This document shows positions 38,317 to 44,970 of a stretch of DNA of 44,970 bases, one piece after another. Every line of letters starts with the position of its first letter. Within the stretch, counting starts at the first letter, position 1. Position numbers and translations under genes: made by a program. Source of the stretch: a virus; IMG/VR virus record IMGVR_UViG_3300033156_000205, positions 1 through 44,970 of that record; one strand, written 5' to 3'. The notes below the pieces were generated by a model that saw only the letters and a list, made by a program, of their open reading frames with translations, did no database searches and had not been told where the DNA came from.

Positions 38317-39374
38317 TATGAAGAATACTCACAGGCGGCGTGCCGTCTGGGCTGGTCAGTTATAAGACCAGTCGTCATGCAGGCAATATAAGTTACCCGC
38401 TCAAGCTGGTTCGCAGTTTCCTTCCAGTTAGTCATCGCAAACCACATGTCTGGGTCATATACAAATTCAATGTGGTTGAGATTGAGGAAGAACAGATGCT
38501 TAGTGTCCGCAAGTTTAGATGAGTACGTCATAGTTGCACCTTTGAAGGTCATAGTTACAAAACCTAAGTCTGCCGCCTTATTGTTGAAAGCACTCCTTAC
38601 AATCTGCTGCTTGTCTCCAACCTCATCTTCATACGCCTCATACAAATCCTGGTCCATAATGATGAAGTTAGGAGCCTCTTGGTTGGCATTTACAACATTA
38701 AATATATGCCTCATGTCTGAAACTAAACCCATAGAATAAGGCGAGTTTAGATTAAGAAGCCTGTTAGATATGCTCTCTGTTTGGTCGTCAGCAGCTGCAA
38801 AGTTTCTCCACCAGGTATTAGTTCTGCTAATGTTGCCGTTAGAAGAACCCGTTGCATAAGTTCCGCTCGCACTGCCAGAACCCACTGCACTCTCAGCAGT
38901 AACCTGAGGAGCTATATCATAAATGCCATTAAAGTGATAAGGAGCAGTAGTATAAGCACCCCACCTAAACAAATCCCTTTCCATGTCAGCTGCTAAAGCA
39001 TCCCTTGCAGCCGAAAGGCGTCTAGTCAAATAATCCTTAATCTTAAACTTGCCAGCATTCTTGCTATCATCGATGAGAGAACGATTAACATCCACCAAGA
39101 AGTATCTCCAATCCCATCGAGCAAGCGTATCGAGTTTCTTAACTTCCTGGTCAAGAACTGAACCCTCTTGAAACGCTTGAGTACTTTTCGTCCCATATCC
39201 AATCGTTCTGGTAACATATTCCCCACCGACCTGAGGTGTCATACAACCGTGCTCTTTCAGAGCTAATGAGAATACATTTGACTCAAGCACATTATCAACA
39301 ACCTGTGGACGGATTTCGTACCAAGTATTTACAAAATCATCGTCCAAAGTTCTAGTAAGAGTAGGAAGAGCCAT
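38316..39374 (-). CDS. Major capsid protein, 352 aa
   Basis: It forms the head shell. The start (MALPTLTRTLDDDFVNTWYE), the block RWDWRYFLVDVNRSLIDDSK, the following YLTRRLSAARDALAADMERD and the later W-rich WWRNFAAADD and VYDPDMWFAMTNWK segments are of HK97-fold capsid type known from phages. It follows scaffold with a gap of 116 bp containing a candidate promoter, and precedes the decoration protein. The length is normal for capsids without a fused protease or scaffold. Confidence 0.85.
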   Translation of the reverse strand: MALPTLTRTLDDDFVNTWYEIRPQVVDNVLESNVFSLALKEHGCMTPQVGGEYVTRTIGYGTKSTQAFQEGSVLDQEVKKLDTLARWDWRYFLVDVNRSLIDDSKNAGKFKIKDYLTRRLSAARDALAADMERDLFRWGAYTTAPYHFNGIYDIAPQVTAESAVGSGSASGTYATGSSNGNISRTNTWWRNFAAADDQTESISNRLLNLNSPYSMGLVSDMRHIFNVVNANQEAPNFIIMDQDLYEAYEDEVGDKQQIVRSAFNNKAADLGFVTMTFKGATMTYSSKLADTKHLFFLNLNHIEFVYDPDMWFAMTNWKETANQLERVTYIACMTTGLITDQPRRHAACEYSS

Positions 39375-39394
39375 AAATTGTTCTCCTTTATTTT

Positions 39395-39423
39395 AATATA
39401 AACATCACAATAGTTAGTAACAA
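39395..39423 (-). promoter_or_regulatory. Candidate promoter upstream of major capsid gene
   Basis: On the minus strand, TTGTTA (39423-39418) is 17 nt from TATATT (39400-39395). The gene starts at 39374 with AAAGGAG between, so the leader would be very short. Separate high expression of the capsid gene would be logical. By eye only. Confidence 0.3.
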
Positions 39424-39490
39424 TCAAAGGCGTTAATATAAGCCCGCAGTATGTATGGATACTTAAAAAGTTGAGCTATCTTACCATACC

Positions 39491-40237
39491 TTAATAGCCT
39501 TGGCGTCCTCTAATTTTCAAAACTTTATCTGCAGCCTCATCTAAAAATGACTTAAAAGCCCTCTGAGGAGACATAGGAATTTTAGAGCTTTTTTCTTTCT
39601 TAATTTTCTCGTATCTCTCAACAGCTGCAGCTGCTCTAGTTCCTAAACTAATCGGCTTTTCTGATGCCGTTTCAGACTCAGGAGGCTCATCGCTTGCTTT
39701 ATGTCCTTTAGCTAGTATGTAAGCATCTTCAGGAGAAATCCCAGGATAAGCCTCGAAGATTTTAGCTATATCCTCCTTATAGTCATCAAAGTCTTTGAAT
39801 TTGTTCCTGGCCGCATCAATTCCAGAAGCAGCCTCCCTATGCAACAAATACTTCTGTATAGACTCAATCTTTTTATTGATTTCAACAAGCGGCTTTTCTA
39901 CTTCAGAAGCCGCTAGTTTAGTTCTGGCTTCAATAGCAGTGTCAAATGCATTAGCTACAATGTCAAGAATCTCTTTATTGCTCAAGTCGTCATAATCAGT
40001 TGAACTGTCCTTTTCCGAAAGCAGCTTCTTGATATCTGCTTCAGCCTGCAGTTTGGCTGCTTCCTCAGCCTGCAGTTTAGCTGCTTCTTTCTCTTGATTA
40101 GCCACAGCTTCAGCCGGTTTGCTCTTTTGAGCTTCCAATGTTTTCTGCAGCTCCTTTATTTGCTCCTGAATTTGAGACACTGTTGGCTCTTGTTCCTTCT
40201 TTTGTTCCGGTTCTTTCTTTTGCTCTTGTCCGTTCAT
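39491..40237 (-). CDS. Scaffolding protein, 248 aa
   Basis: Acidic, Gln/Glu/Lys/Ala-rich and almost wholly helical (KEPEQKKEQEPTVSQIQEQI and LQKTLEAQKSKPAEAVAN at the start, FKDFDDYKEDIAKIFEAY later), with a basic C-terminal segment (SPQRAFKSFLDEAADKVLKI) that could bind the capsid protein. It is directly upstream of the capsid gene, as is common. Its first 43 codons overlap the upstream gene in another frame. Confidence 0.85.
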   Translation of the reverse strand: MNGQEQKKEPEQKKEQEPTVSQIQEQIKELQKTLEAQKSKPAEAVANQEKEAAKLQAEEAAKLQAEADIKKLLSEKDSSTDYDDLSNKEILDIVANAFDTAIEARTKLAASEVEKPLVEINKKIESIQKYLLHREAASGIDAARNKFKDFDDYKEDIAKIFEAYPGISPEDAYILAKGHKASDEPPESETASEKPISLGTRAAAAVERYEKIKKEKSSKIPMSPQRAFKSFLDEAADKVLKIRGRQGY

Positions 40238-40418
40238 TTTCTTCTTCCTTTAGTTTAACTTGTCTTAAATTTCTTCTGTATTCAGACACGAACCTTCTAC
40301 GTGCCAGCTTCAAAGACTTAATTACCCTTAGAAGGTCTCTTTTACTAATATGTTTTCCTCCTAAGTCTACGTCAATAGTACCATTATCTAATAGCTTTAT
40401 GTTAATTTCTGTACTCAT
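40110..40418 (-). CDS. Hypothetical protein, 102 aa, overlapping scaffold start by 128 nt
   Basis: It starts at ATG 40418 in an ATGA overlap with the zinc-ribbon gene and ends at 40110, running 128 nt into scaffold in another frame. The first 60 residues are a compact strand-helix part (INIKLLDNGTIDVDLGGKHI, then SKRDLLRVIKSLKLARRRFV); the last 45 are low-complexity R/T/E/G/N/S. The N terminus looks like a real protein, while the tail may be a by-product of dense scaffold codons. Confidence 0.7.
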   Translation of the reverse strand: MSTEINIKLLDNGTIDVDLGGKHISKRDLLRVIKSLKLARRRFVSEYRRNLRQVKLKEEENERTRAKERTGTKEGTRANSVSNSGANKGAAENIGSSKEQTG

Positions 40419-40678
40419 AATAAATAGCCTAACTCTACATTATTATCTCTTTCGTACTGCCGCATTTCTTTTTTGCTATAGAACGTTTTTCCTTCAGGAG
40501 ACACATGCTCCAAATAAACTCCATCAGCCGGAAACGTATCTGCAACTATTCTAGTCGGTACCAGCTTCGACATGTTGCTTCCGCACTGCTTACACTTAAC
40601 TTTAGCATCAAATCTATGCACAAAATTATCTAAAACCTTTCTGCCACAATTTGGACATTCGTAATCGAAAACAGGCAT
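40415..40678 (-). CDS. FmdB-like zinc-ribbon protein, 87 aa
   Basis: The N terminus MPVFDYECPNCGRKVLDNFV, then CKQCGS, gives two CxxC pairs like FmdB-type zinc ribbons; the C-terminal part has a short KMEM-like charged helix. Such proteins occur between portal and capsid genes in phages without a known role. It shares stop/start bases with both neighbours. Confidence 0.75.
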   Translation of the reverse strand: MPVFDYECPNCGRKVLDNFVHRFDAKVKCKQCGSNMSKLVPTRIVADTFPADGVYLEHVSPEGKTFYSKKEMRQYERDNNVELGYLL

Positions 40679-42366
40679 TATTTCGCTCCTTCTTCTGTTT
40701 TAGTTGCCGGAATGGTAGGTAAAGCACCTTGTGCAGTTATCCTTCCCTGCTTGCCTACCATTCCTAACATTTCTGCAAAATATGGGTCTCCGCTTGCATC
40801 AATAACATATTTCTTCATAGCCTCTATGTTCACTCCAGGGATTTGAGCCAGTTGTGCTATCATAGCAATCGCTTCCACTTTCCTTTGAGCTATGCTAAGG
40901 TTTCTTTTAGTCGAAAGAGTAACATCATAAAGATAATCGCCTTCTAACTCTTCACCAGTAAACTTCACCCACTCGTTTCCAACCATAGTAAATCTTGGAA
41001 GCTTCCAGTATCTAAAGATTATCTTATTTATCTTTCTAATAGTCTCAGTGTATAAATCAATAACGCAGCTCATTCGTCTTGACGTTCTAAGCTGCGACCC
41101 TTGCTGCACAAAAGTGGCTTCACGAGCCGTTCTTCTTGATGAAGTATCAAATTCGCCAAGCTGATTTCTACTAAATCCTATCGCATCCCTAGCATCAGCT
41201 CTGGTAGCATTCGCCTCCATAACAAAATCAATCATTCTACCTTGAGGAAATGGAATGAAAACTTCGTTCAGAGGCTGAGTAGTATCTGCCATACCAACCG
41301 CTCCAACATCGCCGCTAATCAATTTGTTTAGCTCGGCTTCATCCATAGCTCGCTTTGATGCAATAAACTTTAAGGTATTGATGCGTCTTTGCTTCTCGCT
41401 TTGCAGAGCTATATCATATTGAGTCCTTTGAATTTGACCTAAATAATACGCCTGAGGAGTAGACCAGAATGACCTAGGATGCTTCACCAAACTAGTGCTT
41501 ACAAACGGAAGACCACATACTTGAAGAGCATCGACAGTGTTCCTTAAGAACATATCATAGTCTGGAGATATAACCAAAACCCTTCCGGTCATTTTGTCGT
41601 GTATCTCCCATAGCACATTAAACACAGACTTAATTCCATCTCTATGGCCTGCATTTGAAGCATAAGACATTCTTCTATTCTTAGCCATTACGTGCCCATA
41701 GCTATTAACAAAGTCTTCCATAGATACTCTAGGCTCGAGCCTGCTAGTATTTTTATACTTTGGGTCTCGTTTAATGTACTCGTTAAGTCTAATAACCCTA
41801 TGCGCTATCCATGGAGCATCTTCTATCGACTTAGTTCCCCACGGAACTACAATGTCGTGAGGAGAAACAGCAGCTACCCACGGCATTCCAGGACTAGCAT
41901 CTCCTGACTCTATCCTTCTGCCTCTTTTATCAAACTGCGTAAAAGTCATTCCAAGCAAATTATTTCCGCTGCCTATATCGTAGTAGGGCGACCATCCAAA
42001 TTCGCTGTCATAACCTATCTTCAAAATAGCCCTACTAAACAAATATGAATTCATCACAGCATCTTCTACCGCATACTTTATGCGAAGTTTCTTGATAAGC
42101 CAATTATCAGTAGCTTCTACTACCGGCACCCTGCTAATAGCTGAAGGATGCTCGGCAGACAGTAGAACCTCAGGGTCGGGAACAATTAAACTGCTTAAAA
42201 GACTATCGCCCATAGAATATATTAAGTTAGGCCCAACTGTGCAATCAGAGTTAGGGTCATTAGTATAATCAAGCTCCAGCTTGCCCCATGCGTCCTCTCT
42301 ACCAAATTGCCTTCTATACTCTAGACCGCTATCTATTTCTTCCATCCACTCTTCTGGACTAAGCAT
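40678..42366 (-). CDS. Portal protein, 562 aa
   Basis: It forms the DNA-entry ring of the head. The N terminus has acidic and Trp-rich segments (MLSPEEWMEEIDSGLEYRRQ). A helical block (VVEATDNWLIKKLRIKYAVE) and a later stalk-type region (ATRADARDAIGFSRNQLGEF, RRTAREATFVQQGSQLRTSR) resemble podovirus and siphovirus portals. It directly follows TerL with an 8-nt overlap, the usual order. Length fits. Confidence 0.8.
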   Translation of the reverse strand: MLSPEEWMEEIDSGLEYRRQFGREDAWGKLELDYTNDPNSDCTVGPNLIYSMGDSLLSSLIVPDPEVLLSAEHPSAISRVPVVEATDNWLIKKLRIKYAVEDAVMNSYLFSRAILKIGYDSEFGWSPYYDIGSGNNLLGMTFTQFDKRGRRIESGDASPGMPWVAAVSPHDIVVPWGTKSIEDAPWIAHRVIRLNEYIKRDPKYKNTSRLEPRVSMEDFVNSYGHVMAKNRRMSYASNAGHRDGIKSVFNVLWEIHDKMTGRVLVISPDYDMFLRNTVDALQVCGLPFVSTSLVKHPRSFWSTPQAYYLGQIQRTQYDIALQSEKQRRINTLKFIASKRAMDEAELNKLISGDVGAVGMADTTQPLNEVFIPFPQGRMIDFVMEANATRADARDAIGFSRNQLGEFDTSSRRTAREATFVQQGSQLRTSRRMSCVIDLYTETIRKINKIIFRYWKLPRFTMVGNEWVKFTGEELEGDYLYDVTLSTKRNLSIAQRKVEAIAMIAQLAQIPGVNIEAMKKYVIDASGDPYFAEMLGMVGKQGRITAQGALPTIPATKTEEGAK

Positions 42367-43924
42367 AGTTATAATCCCTAAATCTACTGGCTCTCATTCT
42401 ATCTGCGTTTATTCCTATATCATAAGGATACCTGTCTAACCTTCTCTTTCTACCTCTGAGCTCCTCGATAATAGCTTTGCCTGAGAACGGACTTGTATTC
42501 TCTACTTTTCTAAAAGTCTTCTCGTCCTCTCCAACCTTATACCAGAAGCCTATCTGCATACTAAGTGCATCCACAATATCATCGTGAGCACCGTTAGGAA
42601 AAGATAAAAGCTCCCTCTCTAACTCTCCCATGCTAGGTTTAATCTTAATTTTGCCTGCTGCAAAGTAAGGCTGCAAACCGTTTACTCTATCGACCTTAGA
42701 ACCGGACATGCCTTTTATAGGCTCAACATAGAACGGCATTCCCAGCTTGTCTTGTCTTTTCTTAATCCAATACACTAAAGTTCTTTGATATGCAATAGCC
42801 TCAACCTTAACAACTACTGGCTTGTATGCTCTGTAGTGATTGAATATGACATCAATCTGCTCACCAGGGTTCATTCTTCTCCTATCATAATGAACTACAT
42901 ATACTATTCCAGTATCTCTATCAACTCCAGTAGTCAGCACAACTGTGTAATCTGGGTCAGATGAACCTTCTTTCTTTGTCGATGCTGGGTCAACTGATGT
43001 ACAGAACAGAGTCCCCTGAACAGGCATATTTTGATAATAGCTAATCCATTCCCTCCTAAACGTAGCATTTATTCCGCTCAATGGAGTGTTCATAAATAAA
43101 GTAGAGAACATATAAGGACCGATTGACATTTCTAGCTCTTTTAACACACTGTCGTCATATCTGCTCCATATAGTCTTGCCGTTCTCCCTTGCAGCTCTAG
43201 ACAATACTACATAGTCTAAAGAGTTCTTCATAATCCATCCTATCAAGTCTCTTTCGCACCATCTAGTTCCAATCACTACAATCTTGGATTTTTTAGGATG
43301 AAGCAAGAGCGGATGGGTCAATCTGTGAAACCCGATAGCCTTCTCAATCTCAAGCTGAGTCGGCTGCTGAACTATTCCAGTCATATCATCAATCTCTGGA
43401 CTAACAGTATCATCTTCAATTATCAAATCGTAGTGCCGGCTAGTAACCGCCGTTCCAGTTCCAGCAGCCTCAAACGTGCCCTCTGGATATGCCTCAGTTC
43501 TCTTAACAGTTAAGCATTCAGCAGTCCAAACACTCCTTCTATCTGGAAGAATTTCTGGAAACAAAGCTCTGAGTAAGCTGTTCTTCTCAATAATTCGTTT
43601 TATAGACTGCAGTTTCTTTCTAGCATTGCTCATCGAATTTTGAACAATCAAAACTCTAATGTTCGGATTATTTACAGCTGACCATATTGGATAAGCAATA
43701 GAACCCAAAGACGATTTGAACCAATCTCTAGGGAGAACAATTAAAACTCTCTTATTGTTATCGTCCTGCAGCTTGTCGCAAATAGGCTTATGAATGTTGA
43801 CATCGAAGTCAGAAAACTTCAATATACCTCTAGCAAAGAAGAACAGACTCTCCTTTCCCTTCTTCCTTAAAGTAGCAATATCATCTTTGCTTAAAGCAAC
43901 CTTTTTATCATTTGCATCTATCAT
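42359..43924 (-). CDS. terL: Terminase large subunit (ATPase-nuclease), 521 aa
   Basis: It packages DNA. Walker A is a nonclassical LPRDWFKSS at 64-72, Walker B YDLIIEDD at 165-172, the coupling motif VVIGTRW at 216-222. The nuclease has D312 in TSVDPAST, E375 in VKVEAIAYQ and D448/D449 in AHDDIVDALS, so all three acidic sites are present. It overlaps the portal gene by 8 nt and the upstream small membrane protein by 17 nt. TerS is about 4 kb away, beyond the fibre genes. Confidence 0.9.
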   Translation of the reverse strand: MIDANDKKVALSKDDIATLRKKGKESLFFFARGILKFSDFDVNIHKPICDKLQDDNNKRVLIVLPRDWFKSSLGSIAYPIWSAVNNPNIRVLIVQNSMSNARKKLQSIKRIIEKNSLLRALFPEILPDRRSVWTAECLTVKRTEAYPEGTFEAAGTGTAVTSRHYDLIIEDDTVSPEIDDMTGIVQQPTQLEIEKAIGFHRLTHPLLLHPKKSKIVVIGTRWCERDLIGWIMKNSLDYVVLSRAARENGKTIWSRYDDSVLKELEMSIGPYMFSTLFMNTPLSGINATFRREWISYYQNMPVQGTLFCTSVDPASTKKEGSSDPDYTVVLTTGVDRDTGIVYVVHYDRRRMNPGEQIDVIFNHYRAYKPVVVKVEAIAYQRTLVYWIKKRQDKLGMPFYVEPIKGMSGSKVDRVNGLQPYFAAGKIKIKPSMGELERELLSFPNGAHDDIVDALSMQIGFWYKVGEDEKTFRKVENTSPFSGKAIIEELRGRKRRLDRYPYDIGINADRMRASRFRDYNYA

Positions 43925-44141
43925 CTAGCTTTTTCTCAATTCTACGCAAACTATTTTGTATCTCTGCCAGTATTTTATTATTTCCTTCTTTGTACTCATT
44001 GAAAGTAGAAATCCTCAGCCTCTCGTTTATAGCGGATTTATTGTTTCTTATGTCCGCCGACATCGCCCCCCAAGCTACTAGACTAGGAGCCAAAGCTCCA
44101 ACTACAAATCCAAGTAGCAGCATCCACCAACTCTTGCTCAT
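43908..44141 (-). CDS. Small membrane-anchored coiled-coil protein, 77 aa
   Basis: The N-terminal 30 residues are one hydrophobic helix (MSKSWWMLLLGFVVGALAPS), followed by a charged helical part (NNKILAEIQNSLRRIEKKLD). A single N-terminal anchor with a coiled coil is the architecture of inner-membrane spanins and some holin-associated proteins; AAGGAG precedes the start. It overlaps TerL by 17 nt. It is the best lysis candidate in the window, but this is weak. Confidence 0.6.
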   Translation of the reverse strand: MSKSWWMLLLGFVVGALAPSLVAWGAMSADIRNNKSAINERLRISTFNEYKEGNNKILAEIQNSLRRIEKKLDDRCK

Positions 44142-44158
44142 ATAAGCGTCTCCTTAAA

Positions 44159-44647
44159 CTACCAACCACTAACATCAATTAACCAAGACCCAGAAGCAAA
44201 ACTGAGCTTAACGAAAAACACATCGTAACCGCTAGCATCAAACGCAATCCTAGACATACCATCGTTTCCGTTTCCATCAGCAACCTTAACCTCGGTAATC
44301 CAACGGTCAGTTAAAACAACAGTTGCAACGTAGTAATAATTATCACTAGATACCTGCGCTCCAGTTGTTAAAGTAGCTGTTCCTATCAAAGATATATCGT
44401 CAAATGTACCAGCTGATTTGTCTAAATATCGAGCTCCGTAAAAGTAGGCTGTAGCAACCAAAGGAGTGTTGAGACTGGCAGCAAACCTGACCTCTACATT
44501 GTTCATAGACTCCGGTATAACAAAAGCATTTTTCGGAACATTAGCTCCTTTTTTAGTGGTAGCAGTCAATGCAGACTCGCTGCCACTAAAAGGAGACCTG
44601 TACCTGACCCAAGGGGCATGTTTTGTAGCTATAGTTACTTTAGACAT
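44159..44647 (-). CDS. Probable virion protein, 162 aa
   Basis: The beta-rich protein (MSKVTIATKHAPWVRYRSPF, then SLNTPLVATAYFYGARYLDK and GYDVFFVKLSFASGSWLIDV) is of virion type, without a recognisable domain. I start at ATG 44647. The frame is open to ATG 44728, which would add a basic helix (ENILRWWERRRGKLNKYFKR). Neither start has a strong site. It is between the large fibre and the membrane protein. Confidence 0.6.
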   Translation of the reverse strand: MSKVTIATKHAPWVRYRSPFSGSESALTATTKKGANVPKNAFVIPESMNNVEVRFAASLNTPLVATAYFYGARYLDKSAGTFDDISLIGTATLTTGAQVSSDNYYYVATVVLTDRWITEVKVADGNGNDGMSRIAFDASGYDVFFVKLSFASGSWLIDVSGW

Positions 44648-44738
44648 TTTCTTCTTTCTCTTAAAATACTTATTTAGTTTCCCTCTTCTACGCTCCCACC
44701 ATCTTAATATATTCTCTTCTAAACTCATTAGCCATTTA

Positions 44739-44970
44739 TCAGTTCTTCTTTTCCAAAACTGCTATTCGTGCCTTTAATTCATTTATCTGGTTCTGCTGTT
44801 CTTTTATGGCCTCGGTTAGTAAAGTTACCATTGCACCCAAATCTCTGGCCGGAACGGCTACTGGTTCAGTCTCATCTACCTCGATAGGATTTTCCTCGTC
44901 AGGATTTATGACTATTTTCTTTCCTGTTGGCCGTTGCTCTATCGCTGTTCTTCGTGCGAATTCTGGCAGA
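44739..44970 (-). CDS. C-terminal end of the large tail fibre (other part at 1-2252)
   Basis: This open frame without a start continues the gene from position 1 across the junction. Bases 44857-44970 repeat 1-114, so only 44739-44856 are new: residues 751-789. They encode PARDLGAMVTLLTEAIKEQQ, then NQINELKARIAVLEKKN and TGA. The short final coiled coil is what trimeric phage fibres often end with. Its presence proves the two window ends belong together. Confidence 0.9.
   Translation of the reverse strand, partial: LPEFARRTAIEQRPTGKKIVINPDEENPIEVDETEPVAVPARDLGAMVTLLTEAIKEQQNQINELKARIAVLEKKN
44857..44970. repeat. Right copy of the 114-bp terminal overlap
   Basis: Identical to 1-114. Remove one copy to obtain the unique genome of 44,856 bases. 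Confidence 0.95.

Noticed and set aside
1-44970. CRISPR array, integrase, repressor cassette
   Set aside because: No regular spaced repeats, no recombinase motif and no lysogeny gene set were seen on either strand.

Overview
The window is a complete tailed-phage genome, opened at an arbitrary point. The first 114 bases (1-114) are repeated exactly at the end (44857-44970), and one long minus-strand fibre gene reads without a break through that junction, so the molecule is circular or circularly permuted with about 44,856 unique bases. The source looks like an uncultured lytic phage of a bacterium: strong Shine-Dalgarno sites (AAAGGAG type), a bacterial lipobox, a class II ribonucleotide reductase and a CsrA homologue. 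I see no integrase, repressor, tRNA, rRNA or CRISPR array. The head genes (TerS, TerL, portal, scaffold, capsid) together with long internal or ejection-type proteins carrying a muralytic domain, and no obvious tape measure or tail sheath, suggest a short-tailed (podovirus-like) virion. That morphology is an inference.

Layout. Two opposed transcription blocks meet at two places. The divergent control region is 3173-3804. From it the plus-strand early/replication block runs to 24517, and the minus-strand late/structural block runs from TerS (3172) leftwards through the contig junction down to 24593. A perfect bidirectional terminator (24516-24579) separates their convergent ends.

Early block. 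3805-8835 holds many small proteins: a DUF2958 protein, two paralogues of a common phage family, a membrane peptide and a degenerate PD-(D/E)XK-like protein. 8848-11799 holds a sigma-like factor, a RecB/Cas4-like nuclease, a Sak4-like ATPase and a DUF669 ssDNA-binding protein. A strongly structured intergenic element with its own terminator follows (11800-12027). 12028-16446 holds accessory genes: a Lar-like anti-restriction protein in a 300-bp repeat-flanked cassette, a left-handed beta-helix protein, a four-member family of about 70-residue proteins, a YopX-like protein and a MazG-like nucleotide pyrophosphohydrolase. 16465-24517 holds nucleotide and DNA metabolism: class II RNR, dCMP deaminase, a ParB-methyltransferase fusion, CsrA, a uracil-DNA glycosylase/family A polymerase fusion and a DUF3987-type helicase.

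Late block (minus strand, in transcription order). TerS, a small fibre-associated protein, the large fibre, two small proteins, TerL, portal, a zinc ribbon, scaffold and major capsid protein, a probable decoration protein, a glycosyltransferase-methyltransferase fusion, neck-like proteins, several tiny basic proteins including an RGG-rich peptide, a second fibre, a large propeller-like tail protein, a GNAT-like protein, three ejection-type proteins and a lipoprotein.

The most striking unexplained signals are: (i) five intergenic or near-intergenic copies of an exact dyad ACATATCC-N7-GGATATGT spread over both blocks; (ii) the structured element at 11.8-12.0 kb, next to one dyad copy and close to where the strand composition appears to flip from C-rich to G-rich; (iii) a large imperfect inverted repeat with an AT-rich core at 6905-7049; (iv) a phage-borne CsrA. 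All calls come from reading the sequence by eye; no database search was possible.
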